DNA from: Dokdonia pacifica
GTDB taxonomy: Bacteria; Bacteroidota; Bacteroidia; Flavobacteriales; Flavobacteriaceae
Length of the DNA stretch: 64,000 nt
Assembly (NCBI RefSeq): GCF_900188275.1
Contig: NZ_FZNY01000013.1
Span: forward strand, 1 to 64,000
Direction of reading: 5' to 3'
Shown here piece after piece: positions 37,091 through 44,735 of this stretch. Within the stretch, counting starts at the first letter, position 1, and the number at the start of each line of letters is the position of its first letter. Below the pieces are notes generated by a model, which saw nothing but the letters and a program-made list of their open reading frames with translations, did no database searches and was not told the DNA's origin. The position numbers and the translations under genes were made by a program.

Positions 37091-37909
37091 ATGTATCACC
37101 TCATTTGCACAGATATAGACGGTACGTTACTTAATGCAGATCGGTATTTGAGTGATCTGACGGTGTCCGCTTTCGCGAAAGCAAACCTACCTACCATATT
37201 AGCTTCCTCCCGTATGCCGAGTGCCATGCATTACCTACAAAAAGGTTTAGATATTCAAAATGCTCCTTTGATTGCCTATAATGGAGGTCTTATTTTAGGC
37301 AAAAATGGTATTTGTATAGAAAGTAACACCATGCCTTTAGGAGTCCTAGAGGATCTTCTTACACATCATAAAAAGCACACCTACAACTTAAGTATTTATG
37401 CTGATGATGATTGGTTTACAGATCAGGAAGATTTCTGGAGCTTACGCGAAATAAATAACACCAGAGTTACTCCTATTTACCAAGAAGGATTTGAGAGTCA
37501 TGCTTTTTTAAAAACAAACCAACGAGCGCCCCATAAATTGATGTGCATGGGAGATGCATCTGAAATAGATAGTATTGTTTCGTATCTCGCAGATCGTCAC
37601 AATAAGCAAGTACACTTATATCGCTCTAAAGACACCTATTTGGAAATCACTCCAAAATATATAGACAAAGCAAAAGCACTTCGAATCTTATTAGATCATA
37701 GCTTTGATTTTGAGATGGACAACGTCATTGCGTTTGGAGATAATCATAATGATGAAGAATTACTCAAACATGCTGGTTTTGGGGTTGCTGTAGCTAATGC
37801 GACCGATAAACTCAAAGCGATTGCAAATCACACCAGTGCATTTACTAACAAAGAAGAAGCGGTCGCTAAAGCTATTGAGGCGTTTCTCTTATCAGATAAA
37901 AGAATATAG
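37091..37909 (+). CDS. HAD-IIB family Cof-type sugar phosphatase
   Basis: 272 residues. Motif I DIDGTLL with the catalytic Asp pair is at residue 8, the family cap domain occupies the middle, Lys193-type KAKALRILL follows, and motif IV is IAFGDNHNDEELL. This is the YwpJ/Cof layout, which dephosphorylates sugar phosphates or cofactors. An iterated palindrome lies in its coding sequence near 37169. Confidence 0.9.
   Translation: MYHLICTDIDGTLLNADRYLSDLTVSAFAKANLPTILASSRMPSAMHYLQKGLDIQNAPLIAYNGGLILGKNGICIESNTMPLGVLEDLLTHHKKHTYNLSIYADDDWFTDQEDFWSLREINNTRVTPIYQEGFESHAFLKTNQRAPHKLMCMGDASEIDSIVSYLADRHNKQVHLYRSKDTYLEITPKYIDKAKALRILLDHSFDFEMDNVIAFGDNHNDEELLKHAGFGVAVANATDKLKAIANHTSAFTNKEEAVAKAIEAFLLSDKRI
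37169..37182. repeat. iterated palindrome GCTTTCGCGAAAGC, copy 4 (inside HAD gene)
   Basis: Codes for Ala-Phe-Ala-Lys-Ala. Last copy before the cassette array; the next is at 49214. Confidence 0.85.
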
Positions 37910-38079
37910 ATCGCTTCACGTATAGAATATAGACTGTTTTTTATCACAATCTTTACGTATTTAAAACCTTTCGATAACTGCTATTATGTGGTTATGATTT
38001 TCACATCAAGAACCTTTTGATCACAGTTATAAAAAAGCAGGTTATCACATAAAATATTGTAAATTAGTTTTATACTAAT

Positions 38080-39074
38080 GTTGTGTACAATAAAAACAAA
38101 AATTAATGATTCCAGACTTTTTAAAGAAATTTGAATCAGATTTAAAAAAATACGAACGAGAGTTTGTTCGAATAAAGGCAAAACCCAGAAAGGAAAAGCT
38201 TCTTGAAGATAATTTAGAATTAACTGATAGTAAATTCTTAGGATTTCCTTTTTTCCCAAAAGAGAAAGAATACCCGAAAGATAAAAGCGGAAAACCTATG
38301 ATAATGATTGCTCAACTGAATTTTGAGCAAATCCCTAAACTTGAACATTTTCCTGAGAATGGAATTCTACAACTCTTTCTTTCATCAACTGACTGGTATG
38401 ATGAAGATTCTAAAATTATTTACCACTCAAAAGAAGAATTAAGTAAACAAACATTAGCTGACTTTTCATTTCTATCAATTAATGATTATGAAGAAATGCC
38501 AATATATAAACTTCACCAACTTTCTTTTGAAAAAGGAATTGATAAAGGAGGTTCTGAGGACTCTCAGTTTGACTATCTCTTTGATGAAACCGATTATTGG
38601 GATTTCACAGAAAGCTTGAATGAAGAACAAGAAAAACAATTCGGAGAATACTTTGACTCTATGGGACATAAAATTGGTGGATATGCTGAATTCACTCAAT
38701 CAGATCCAAGAGATTATAATGCGGAACAAAGAAATGATATTCAAGTTTTACAAATTGATGTTGATGACCACATAATGTTTGGGGATAGCGGACTTGGGCA
38801 CATTTTTATAAATAAAGAGAATCTAATTAAAAAGGATTTTTCAAAAGCTTACTTTTATTGGGATTGTTGTTAAAAAATTACTGTACACAACACGGTGTAT
38901 AAAACATAGCTAATAAGTGCTTAACCGAAATGCTTGTGTATATTTAGGAAGTCCGCCAAATTTTTAATTTGGCTTTTAAAAAGAGAAAAATTAAAAACAA
39001 AGTATAAAAATTCGGCTCTGTGTTATTCCAAAAAGTTAGTGTCTTTTTGCACGCTACGTTTCATACAAAAGTCC
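38080..39074 (+). mobile_element. cassette 1 (YwqG-like gene), integron-cassette-like
   Basis: The head GTTGTGTACAATA at 38080-38092 reappears inverted as the tail TACTGTACACAAC at 38879-38891 (12 of 13 bases), after which a roughly 190-bp foldable repeat runs to the next head. The matched ends are specific to this cassette. In integrons the start of a cassette pairs with the far arm of its own attC site, which is exactly this layout. Inference from sequence only. Confidence 0.5.
38106..38873 (+). CDS. YwqG/DUF1963-family protein
   Basis: 255 residues. The N-terminal KFLGFPFFPKEKEYPKDKSG and MIMIAQLNFEQIPKLEHFPE segments, then QLFLSSTDWYDED and the late GHKIGGYAEFTQSDPR and FGDSGLGHIFIN, define the YwqG/DUF1963 family. 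The function of that family is unknown; members often sit in toxin-immunity or accessory gene arrays. It is the only gene of cassette 1. Confidence 0.88.
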   Translation: MIPDFLKKFESDLKKYEREFVRIKAKPRKEKLLEDNLELTDSKFLGFPFFPKEKEYPKDKSGKPMIMIAQLNFEQIPKLEHFPENGILQLFLSSTDWYDEDSKIIYHSKEELSKQTLADFSFLSINDYEEMPIYKLHQLSFEKGIDKGGSEDSQFDYLFDETDYWDFTESLNEEQEKQFGEYFDSMGHKIGGYAEFTQSDPRDYNAEQRNDIQVLQIDVDDHIMFGDSGLGHIFINKENLIKKDFSKAYFYWDCC

Positions 39075-39087
39075 GTTGTAAATAATG
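38879..39087. repeat. attC-like foldable repeat A
   Basis: Ends CAAC (38888-38891) and GTTG (39075-39078) close a stem; inside them TGTAT/ATACA, AAAC/GTTT and TAGC/GCTA pair in order, with single A-C mismatches between blocks. The centre carries GCCAAAT/ATTTGGC. It aligns along its length with repeat B at 40783-40992, sharing agtccgccaaat and atttggctttaaaa-like cores. Confidence 0.65.
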
Positions 39088-39129
39088 CCTAAAAATCATA
39101 ATCTGAATTAAAAATTATATTTTAAGGAA

Positions 39130-39540
39130 ATGCAAATCGTTGATGAAATACTAAAAATAAAAAAAGTAAAAAACACAGCTGTACGAACTGTAGTTTTACG
39201 CCACCTTTTAAGTCAAGAAAAAGCACAATCACTAAAAGACATCGAAAACGCATTAGTTTATACAGACAGAAGTTCTATTTTTCGAACTTTAAAAACATTT
39301 GAGAACAATAAAATTATACATAGTATAGAAGATGGTTCTGGTATGATAAAATATGCTGTTTGTGTCAAAGGCTGTAATTGTGACCCAAAAGACTTACACT
39401 ACCATTTTTATTGTAATAATTGCGACAAAACATTTTGCCTTTTTGACGTTCCTTTTCAAAATATCGAACTTCCCGAAAACTTCAAAATACAACAAGCTAA
39501 TATGGTTGTTAAAGGATTATGTAACAACTGTAACAAATAA
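39130..39540 (+). CDS. Fur-family transcriptional regulator
   Basis: 136 residues. The winged helix contains LKDIENALVYTDRSSIFRTLKTFENNKII-type sequence (recognition helix TDRSSIFRTLKTFE), followed by the metal-binding HYHFYCNNCDKTFCL region and a C-terminal CNNC pair. The two CxxC pairs fit a structural zinc site. It heads a likely metal-response unit with DUF3703 and a CDF-type transporter, so zinc or another divalent metal is its probable ligand. Confidence 0.88.
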   Translation: MQIVDEILKIKKVKNTAVRTVVLRHLLSQEKAQSLKDIENALVYTDRSSIFRTLKTFENNKIIHSIEDGSGMIKYAVCVKGCNCDPKDLHYHFYCNNCDKTFCLFDVPFQNIELPENFKIQQANMVVKGLCNNCNK

Positions 39541-39544
39541 TCTT

Positions 39545-39559
39545 TGCAATCGAGTTGCA
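39545..39559. promoter_or_regulatory. candidate Fur-like operator TGCAA-N5-TTGCA
   Basis: Perfect 5-bp dyad between the Fur-like gene and DUF3703, 42 bases before the DUF3703 start. Position suggests it controls DUF3703 and the transporter. Confidence 0.5.
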
Positions 39560-39600
39560 CCATATGGTAATTACATTTGTAATATCATTAAAACGATATT

Positions 39601-39969
39601 ATGAAACTTTATACTTCTATACCAAAAAAATTAAAACCTTATTTCAACACAGAATTAGAAAAATACAGAACTGAAAGTATATCTGGAAATTTAATAAATG
39701 CTTGGAATCATTTGGAACGCGCTCATATAATCGGACAGAAATATCCGTACTCACATACGCTAGTACATTGGAAAATGCTAAAATTTGGATTTAAAATCAA
39801 AAGCGGAAAAGAAATCTTTGGTCAGATTCCAAGACTAATTTTTGGAGGAGTTAAATCGTATGTTGGAAAAATTCCAATTGGTAATCCAGGAGGAGCAAAT
39901 GTTCCTCCTCTAAAATCATTTCCAATAGAAAAGGAATTAGAAGATATTTTTACAAACGCTGGAGTCTAA
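39601..39969 (+). CDS. DUF3703 domain protein
   Basis: 122 residues. The conserved AWNHLERAHIIGQKYPYSH followed by VHWKMLKFGFK and GNPGGANVPPLKS are the family signatures; conserved His residues suggest metal handling. DUF3703 genes recur beside Fur/Zur-type regulators and CDF or mercury-type transporters, as here. The transporter starts 11 bases downstream. Confidence 0.85.
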   Translation: MKLYTSIPKKLKPYFNTELEKYRTESISGNLINAWNHLERAHIIGQKYPYSHTLVHWKMLKFGFKIKSGKEIFGQIPRLIFGGVKSYVGKIPIGNPGGANVPPLKSFPIEKELEDIFTNAGV

Positions 39970-39980
39970 TTCTAACAACT

Positions 39981-40775
39981 ATGAAAAAAACAATATTTGA
40001 AATAACTAAAATGGACTGTCCTTCTGAGGAAAACCTTATTCGAATGAAATTGGACGAAATTTCAAGCATTGTGAATTTGGACTTTGATATTCCGAATCGA
40101 AAATTAACCGTTTTTCACAGTGGAAAAAGTGACCAAATCGAAAAGTCAGTTATCGAACTGAATTTAGGTGGAAAGAAAATCTCGACTGAACAAACCGGCC
40201 AAACTGAATTTAAAGAAAATAAAAACCAAAAAAAACTACTTTGGTCTGTACTTATTATAAATTTTGCGTTTTTCATAATCGAAATGACAACAGGAATTAT
40301 ATCAAAATCTATGGGACTTGTTGCCGACAGTTTAGATATGCTTGCGGACAGTTTTGTGTACGGAATTAGTTTGTTTGCGGTTAGCGGAACAGTAATAAAG
40401 AAAAAACGGATTGCAAAACTTGCTGGTTATCTTCAAATAATACTTGCGATTATTGGATTTGTAGAAGTTTTAAGAAGATTTTTTGGAGACGAAAAACTTC
40501 CCGATTTTTCAACAATGATTATTGTTTCAATTTTTGCACTTATAGCAAATGGAATTTGTCTTTTCATATTACAAAAATCAAAAAGCAAAGAAGAGGCACA
40601 TATGAAAGCGAGTATGATTTTCACCTCGAATGATGTTATTATAAATTTGGGTGTTATAGTTGCTGGACTTTTGGTTAATTGGTTGAGTTCAAGTAACCCT
40701 GATTTGATAATCGGAACAATCGTTTTTGTATTGGTAATTCAAGGTGCGTTTCGAATACTGAAATTGAGTAAGTAA
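39981..40775 (+). CDS. cation diffusion facilitator-like transporter with N-terminal HMA-like domain
   Basis: 264 residues. The first 65 residues resemble a heavy-metal-associated domain but with MDCPSEE in place of the usual CxxC (only one Cys). Six hydrophobic spans follow; span 2 has MGLVADSLDMLADSFVYG, and span 5 has FTSNDVIINLGV, the places where CDF proteins bind metal. It probably exports a divalent metal from the cytoplasm. Confidence 0.83.
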   Translation: MKKTIFEITKMDCPSEENLIRMKLDEISSIVNLDFDIPNRKLTVFHSGKSDQIEKSVIELNLGGKKISTEQTGQTEFKENKNQKKLLWSVLIINFAFFIIEMTTGIISKSMGLVADSLDMLADSFVYGISLFAVSGTVIKKKRIAKLAGYLQIILAIIGFVEVLRRFFGDEKLPDFSTMIIVSIFALIANGICLFILQKSKSKEEAHMKASMIFTSNDVIINLGVIVAGLLVNWLSSSNPDLIIGTIVFVLVIQGAFRILKLSK

Positions 40776-40782
40776 AAAAAAG

Positions 40783-40992
40783 CACTACTTACAACAATGG
40801 CTATAATTAATACGGGTTTTGGTGCTTAATCTAAAGTTTAGTGTATTTTTATAAAGTCCGCCAAATCTTTTGATTTGGCTTTAAAAATGAAAAAGTAAAA
40901 ACAAAATAAAAAGTTTTGGCTAAGTGCTAAATCGGAAATTAATCGCTTTTTAATTTCCATGCTAATCATAGCCGAAACCGTTGGCAGTAATT
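40783..40992. repeat. attC-like foldable repeat B
   Basis: CAAC (40792-40795) and GTTG (40980-40983) close the element; GGCTAT/ATAGCC and ATTA/TAAT pair inside with one A-C mismatch. Internal hairpins are GCCAAAT/ATTTGGC and GGAAATTAA/TTAATTTCC. Outer pairing blocks differ in sequence from repeat A yet keep pairing. Confidence 0.65.
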
Positions 40993-41639
40993 AAAGAATA
41001 TGCAGATACTATTTATAGTTTTAGGGTTAATTGGATTGACAATGACCTTTTTTGGACTTAAATGGACTTTTAAATCATTTAAAGCCAAAGAAATTATTGG
41101 CTTCCCATTAAGTTACCTGAAAAAAGAATTCGAAATTATAAGACCTGGACTATTCACTCTCAGCATTGTAGGAGGAGGATTCGTTGACAATTCTGGTAGT
41201 TTTCGCGTCTTGGTTAAGCGCAAAGACAATCAAAAGGTAATTGACCTTAAAGAAAATTTCATGAAACCACGATTTAGTAAAAACTGGAAAATAAGGGTTG
41301 AATATCTTCAATTCAACATTTCGCATCCTGGTCTTTATAAAGTTGAAATTGAAAACGCAGAAGATTTAGTTGTCAAAAAATCTATGCTTAAGACAAAACA
41401 AGTTTTTCAATCACCTTTGCCTGTTGAAAATATTGAAATATCAATTAGAGAGACCATACCGATTAGCAAGAAATTATTAGGAATCATATTTCTTGTTTTA
41501 AGCGTAAATATGTCGGCTTGGGGAATAATGTTAGGAATTAATCCTGAATTGTTTGGATAAAATAAAAACGTTTATTTTGGCTTAGTGATATACTGAAAGT
41601 GAAGTGTTTCGAATCTGCCCTACTGCCAATATACTAAAC
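40980..41639 (+). mobile_element. cassette 3 (small membrane protein)
   Basis: Head GTTGGCAGTAATT at 40980-40992; inverted tail TACTGCCAA at 41621-41629 (9 perfect bases). The junction after it is only about ten bases (tatactaaac) instead of a 190-bp repeat, so the site to cassette 4 is minimal or deleted. Confidence 0.45.
41000..41560 (+). CDS. hypothetical protein with two membrane segments
   Basis: 186 residues with a hydrophobic N-terminal span (LFIVLGLIGLTMTFFGL) and a C-terminal span (LLGIIFLVLSVNMSAWGIML). The 120 residues between look like a beta-sandwich (FTLSIVGGGFVDNSGSFRVL, HPGLYKVEIEN). Unknown family. Only gene of cassette 3, typical of integron-type cassettes that encode small unknown proteins. 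Confidence 0.75.
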   Translation: MQILFIVLGLIGLTMTFFGLKWTFKSFKAKEIIGFPLSYLKKEFEIIRPGLFTLSIVGGGFVDNSGSFRVLVKRKDNQKVIDLKENFMKPRFSKNWKIRVEYLQFNISHPGLYKVEIENAEDLVVKKSMLKTKQVFQSPLPVENIEISIRETIPISKKLLGIIFLVLSVNMSAWGIMLGINPELFG

Positions 41640-41716
41640 GTTCTCTGCAAGCTAAAAAAGCCGATACATAAATAATATATCGACTCTTAATAGTACGTAC
41701 CTATTGAATTTAACAC

Positions 41717-42475
41717 CTACAAATTCACCACACCGCCATCGGCAATAATTTCTTCGCCCAAAATAAAGGTAGAATCCTCTGAAGCTAAGAAAACTGCCAC
41801 CCTACCCATATCAGTAGGCTTACCAATTCTTCCAATTGGAATTAATTCAGTAAACGATTGTTTTGCATGAACCGATTGTTCTTCGGGAATCCCAAGGTTT
41901 TCAAACAATGGCGTATCAACGGTTCCTGGACTCAATACATTTACCCTTATTTTTCTATCCAGTAAATCTTTAGAAAAAGTTCGAGCAAAAGAACGAACAC
42001 CAGCTTTTGCAGCAGAATAGACTGTTAATCCAGGCATTCCTTTATGAATGGCAATTGAGGCAACCAATATTACAGAAGCCCCATCTTTTAAATACGGAAG
42101 TGCATTTTGTACAGTAAAAAACACACTTCTTAAGTTTAAATCCATCATTCTATCGTAGTCCAATTCGTTGGCTTCTTGAATGGTACTTAACGAACCTTCG
42201 CCAATTGCACCACCTGCATTTACAACAAGAACATCTAATTTCCCAAACTTTTCAGCAGTTGTTTCAAAAATGTTTTCTAACGCTACTTTATTGGTAACAT
42301 CTGCCTTAATTCCAATAAAATCATCGCCCAAAATGTCTAGCGCTTTTTCCATTTTGATAGGATTTCTACCTACAATTGCACCTTTTGCACCTTCTTTCTT
42401 AAATTCTTGGGCTATACCTAAGCCTATTCCACTGTTTCCGCCTGTAATTACGGCTACTTTGTTTTCTAATCTCAT
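41717..42475 (-). CDS. short-chain dehydrogenase/reductase
   Basis: 252 residues. NAD(P) motif TGGNSGIGLGIA at 10-21, NAGGAIGEG, active-site VASIAIHKG Ser and YSAAK (Tyr/Lys), as in classical SDRs. It lies 8 bases downstream of the secreted ABM/NIPSNAP-like gene; the divergent HxlR regulator nearby suggests electrophile or quinone-responsive expression. Confidence 0.92.
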   Translation of the reverse strand: MRLENKVAVITGGNSGIGLGIAQEFKKEGAKGAIVGRNPIKMEKALDILGDDFIGIKADVTNKVALENIFETTAEKFGKLDVLVVNAGGAIGEGSLSTIQEANELDYDRMMDLNLRSVFFTVQNALPYLKDGASVILVASIAIHKGMPGLTVYSAAKAGVRSFARTFSKDLLDRKIRVNVLSPGTVDTPLFENLGIPEEQSVHAKQSFTELIPIGRIGKPTDMGRVAVFLASEDSTFILGEEIIADGGVVNL

Positions 42476-42483
42476 GTTTGAAC

Positions 42484-43257
42484 TTATTGAATATTAATTT
42501 TTGTAAACACAGGATCAAATGTGTCGATGGCTTTCATAAGAACGGGAACGGCTTTGGTTTTAAAGTCTTCGTTTGCAAACAATTTGTCTTTATCCTCTAA
42601 ACTTCGCCACTCAACAATAAACTGCATTTGTGGACTAAATGTAGCTTGACCTTTACTGTCTTCTAAACTCTGAAAAACAATTTTAAATTCTGGATAATCA
42701 CCACCATAACTGCGCTTAATAGGCTCTGCAATTTGATTGTATTTCTGCAAAATTTCCCCACCGTCTTTTACAAGATTTGCTGTGCTAATTTCATAGATTT
42801 TGTCCGATTTAAACTCAATAGGTGAATCTTCTTTTACCATAAACCATCCAAATTGCATTTCATCTTGAATTGCAGCATCTCTAAGATGTGTGATTTTTTG
42901 GTAGTCTTTATCCGCCAAAAGATTTAACCGAGATTGTGGACTATCCCATTCAAAAATGGCTACCGTATTTACCTGAAATTTTTCGCTTTCCGATTTTACA
43001 ACCGAGAATGAAGTGAATGGTTTTCCACCATATTTTGCGGCAACAGGAATTACTTTTTGAATGTATTCACCCAAAATTTCTGCTTTTTCTGGGTTCACTG
43101 TGGCATAAGCAAATTCATAAACCTTGTTACTCTTAAAAGTAACTTTTATCGATTTGTTGGCGTGCGCACAAGTTTTTGCACAATCTTCTTTCTGTGCATA
43201 TAAACCTGCTGACAATACTACTAAAAACAGTAATACACTAATTTTTTTAAAGTTCAT
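42484..43257 (-). CDS. secreted protein with two dimeric alpha-beta barrel (NIPSNAP-like) repeats
   Basis: 257 residues. Signal peptide ends near residue 21 (LSAGLYAQ). Two similar halves follow, each with a KVYEF/KIYEI strand, an ExxxYxQ helix and a PQSRLNLLADKDY / LEDKDKLFANEDF motif, so a tandem duplication of an ABM-type fold. The role may be periplasmic binding or monooxygenase; unproven. First gene of the minus pair. Confidence 0.78.
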   Translation of the reverse strand: MNFKKISVLLFLVVLSAGLYAQKEDCAKTCAHANKSIKVTFKSNKVYEFAYATVNPEKAEILGEYIQKVIPVAAKYGGKPFTSFSVVKSESEKFQVNTVAIFEWDSPQSRLNLLADKDYQKITHLRDAAIQDEMQFGWFMVKEDSPIEFKSDKIYEISTANLVKDGGEILQKYNQIAEPIKRSYGGDYPEFKIVFQSLEDSKGQATFSPQMQFIVEWRSLEDKDKLFANEDFKTKAVPVLMKAIDTFDPVFTKINIQ

Positions 43258-43302
43258 TTTTTCAATTTTTATTATTAATACCGCAAACTTATTTACTATG
43301 TT

Positions 43303-43327
43303 TGTACCATACTATTTTTACGGTACA
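43303..43327. promoter_or_regulatory. candidate HxlR operator TGTACC-N13-GGTACA
   Basis: Perfect 6-bp dyad in the divergent spacer between the minus pair and the HxlR gene, 20 bases before the HxlR start. Fits autoregulation plus control of the SDR operon. Confidence 0.6.
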
Positions 43328-43346
43328 TACAATTTAGTTCGTAGTT

Positions 43347-43709
43347 ATGAGGAAAGAGAACTCTACCAATGCAGAAAATCAGAAAATCCTAGAAATGTCT
43401 TGTGGGCTTACCTATGCCGTTGAGTTGTTAAACGGTAGATGGAAAGTAAACGTCATTTGGAATCTTTCCAAAGGCATTAATCGATATGGACAAATCAAAC
43501 GAAATATCCCAGGGATTTCAGAAAAGATGCTAACTCAACGTTTAAAAGATTTGGAAAAAGAAGGTTTGATTATTAGAGAAGACTTTAAAACCGTTCCACC
43601 TCGTGTAGAATATCATTTAACAGAAGCAGGAAAAGAATTGGTACCTGTATTAAAAAAACTGTGTAATTGGGGAGCTAAAGTAAGAAAGGAAACTAGTGTA
43701 TCATTCTAA
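43347..43709 (+). CDS. HxlR-family transcriptional regulator
   Basis: 120 residues. The winged helix is clear: SCGLTYAVELLNGRWKVNVI, then GISEKMLTQRLKDLEKEGLI and PPRVEYHLTEAGKEL. One Cys near residue 20 precedes the helix, as in thiol-sensing members. Divergent from the SDR/secreted pair it probably controls. Confidence 0.92.
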   Translation: MRKENSTNAENQKILEMSCGLTYAVELLNGRWKVNVIWNLSKGINRYGQIKRNIPGISEKMLTQRLKDLEKEGLIIREDFKTVPPRVEYHLTEAGKELVPVLKKLCNWGAKVRKETSVSF

Positions 43710-43736
43710 GCTAGCAGAGAACAACGTTAATAACTA

Positions 43737-43833
43737 ATTACGCTTTATTATAAACAACCACTCCGTAACCCAGTTGTTTGATTTAGTAAATGTTCAACAG
43801 TATATTAGGATCGGGACAATTCTCTTTGTAAAA
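43737..43833. repeat. 97-bp direct repeat, copy 1 (duplicated 3' end of M23 gene)
   Basis: Differs from 43935-44031 at three positions. It contains the last codons of the M23 peptidase gene but lies outside the gene, right after the cassette array. Confidence 0.85.
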
Positions 43834-43917
43834 TTCCAACATATTTTACGTCATAAAACGGAAAGTTTAAAATAAAACGTTCCGAAAAGATTATCATATG
43901 AAGAACGGAAAGTTTAT

Positions 43918-43947
43918 AATAAAGCGTACCAAAAATTACGCTTTATT
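43918..43947. other. 11-bp hairpin between repeat copies
   Basis: AATAAAGCGTA/TACGCTTTATT with an 8-base loop at the junction into repeat copy 2. Could end transcription of the M23 gene. Confidence 0.45.
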
Positions 43948-44031
43948 CTAAACAACCACCCCGTAACCCAGTTGTTTGATTTAGTAAATGTTCAACAGTA
44001 TATTAGGATCGGGACAATTCTCTTTATAAAA
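43935..44031. repeat. 97-bp direct repeat, copy 2 (includes M23 gene 3' end)
   Basis: The copy within and after the M23 peptidase gene; offset 198 bases from copy 1. Confidence 0.85.
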
Positions 44032-44652
44032 AGGTAGTGAGTTTTTAGAACACACACCTGGGTAGTCGCCTTGGTTTCCTTGCATATCTATTACTAGTTG
44101 AAAATGTAAATGAGGTGCATAATCTCCATTTTCAAAAGGACGTCCTAAGGTAGCGATTTGTTCCCCTGCTTTTATTTCTTTGCCTGTTTCTAAATTTTCT
44201 AAGGAGCTCTTACTTAAATGTCCATAAAGTGTATGGAAAACAAAACCTTCTACTTCATGACTAAGTATAATGGTAGGGCCATAATCTCCAAAATTGGTAT
44301 TCTCTTGAAAGCTATGAATCTTTCCATCTAATGGAGCTATTACACTTGTTCCTGCGTCACACCATAAATCAATTCCTAAATGAATATTACGGGTATCATC
44401 TGGATGTGCCGCTTGAAAATAGTCAGAACGATCATATAACTTACGTTGTTCTAAATAACCACCATACGCCACTTTTGCTTGTTTTTCTTTTAAAAACTCT
44501 TGCAATTGTAAGTGATGCCTTTCCGGATCTTTTAGAACGTCTACATCTAATGCTTTATTAACACTTGATAAATCTAAAGGTGTATAATCAGATGGCTTAA
44601 AATCAGGATTAATTATAGGTATAAAAGAAGAAGACAACTCTTGTAACGTCAT
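43981..44652 (-). CDS. M23-family peptidase (LytM-like)
   Basis: 223 residues. The LytM zinc-site order is visible: HLGIDLWCDAGT (HxxxD), VFHTLYGHLS, and HLHFQLV. The N-terminal 80 residues are an unassigned helical region, and no signal peptide is seen. It would cut peptidoglycan peptides or act on other peptides in the cell. Its 3' end is duplicated downstream. Confidence 0.88.
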   Translation of the reverse strand: MTLQELSSSFIPIINPDFKPSDYTPLDLSSVNKALDVDVLKDPERHHLQLQEFLKEKQAKVAYGGYLEQRKLYDRSDYFQAAHPDDTRNIHLGIDLWCDAGTSVIAPLDGKIHSFQENTNFGDYGPTIILSHEVEGFVFHTLYGHLSKSSLENLETGKEIKAGEQIATLGRPFENGDYAPHLHFQLVIDMQGNQGDYPGVCSKNSLPFYKENCPDPNILLNIY

Positions 44653-44735
44653 AGCAAAATGAATTTTAAATTCAAAAATAGGGATTCTCCTGTAACGAGA
44701 TTCATAAAAAAGTAGTCTTAGTAGAAAAGACTCTT

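Larger units (their letters stand above)
39075..40979 (+). mobile_element. cassette 2 (Fur-like, DUF3703, CDF genes)
   Basis: Head GTTGTAAATAATG at 39075-39087; inverted tail CACTACTTACAAC at 40783-40795, matching 11 of 13 bases. Both differences are C for T, which on the bottom strand would be G-T pairs. Repeat B follows the tail. Confidence 0.5.
41640..43725. mobile_element. cassette 4 (SDR, secreted protein, HxlR regulator)
   Basis: Head GTTCTCTGCAAGCT at 41640-41653; inverted tail AGCTAGCAGAGAAC at 43709-43722, 13 of 14 bases. The next head (AACGTTAATAAC) begins at once, with no long repeat, and no matching tail was found for it. Confidence 0.5.

Noticed and set aside
37965-38075. Hairpin-rich spacer as a further attC-like repeat before cassette 1
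   Set aside because: Several short inverted segments exist (gataac-tgct / agcaggttatc), but it does not align with repeats A and B.
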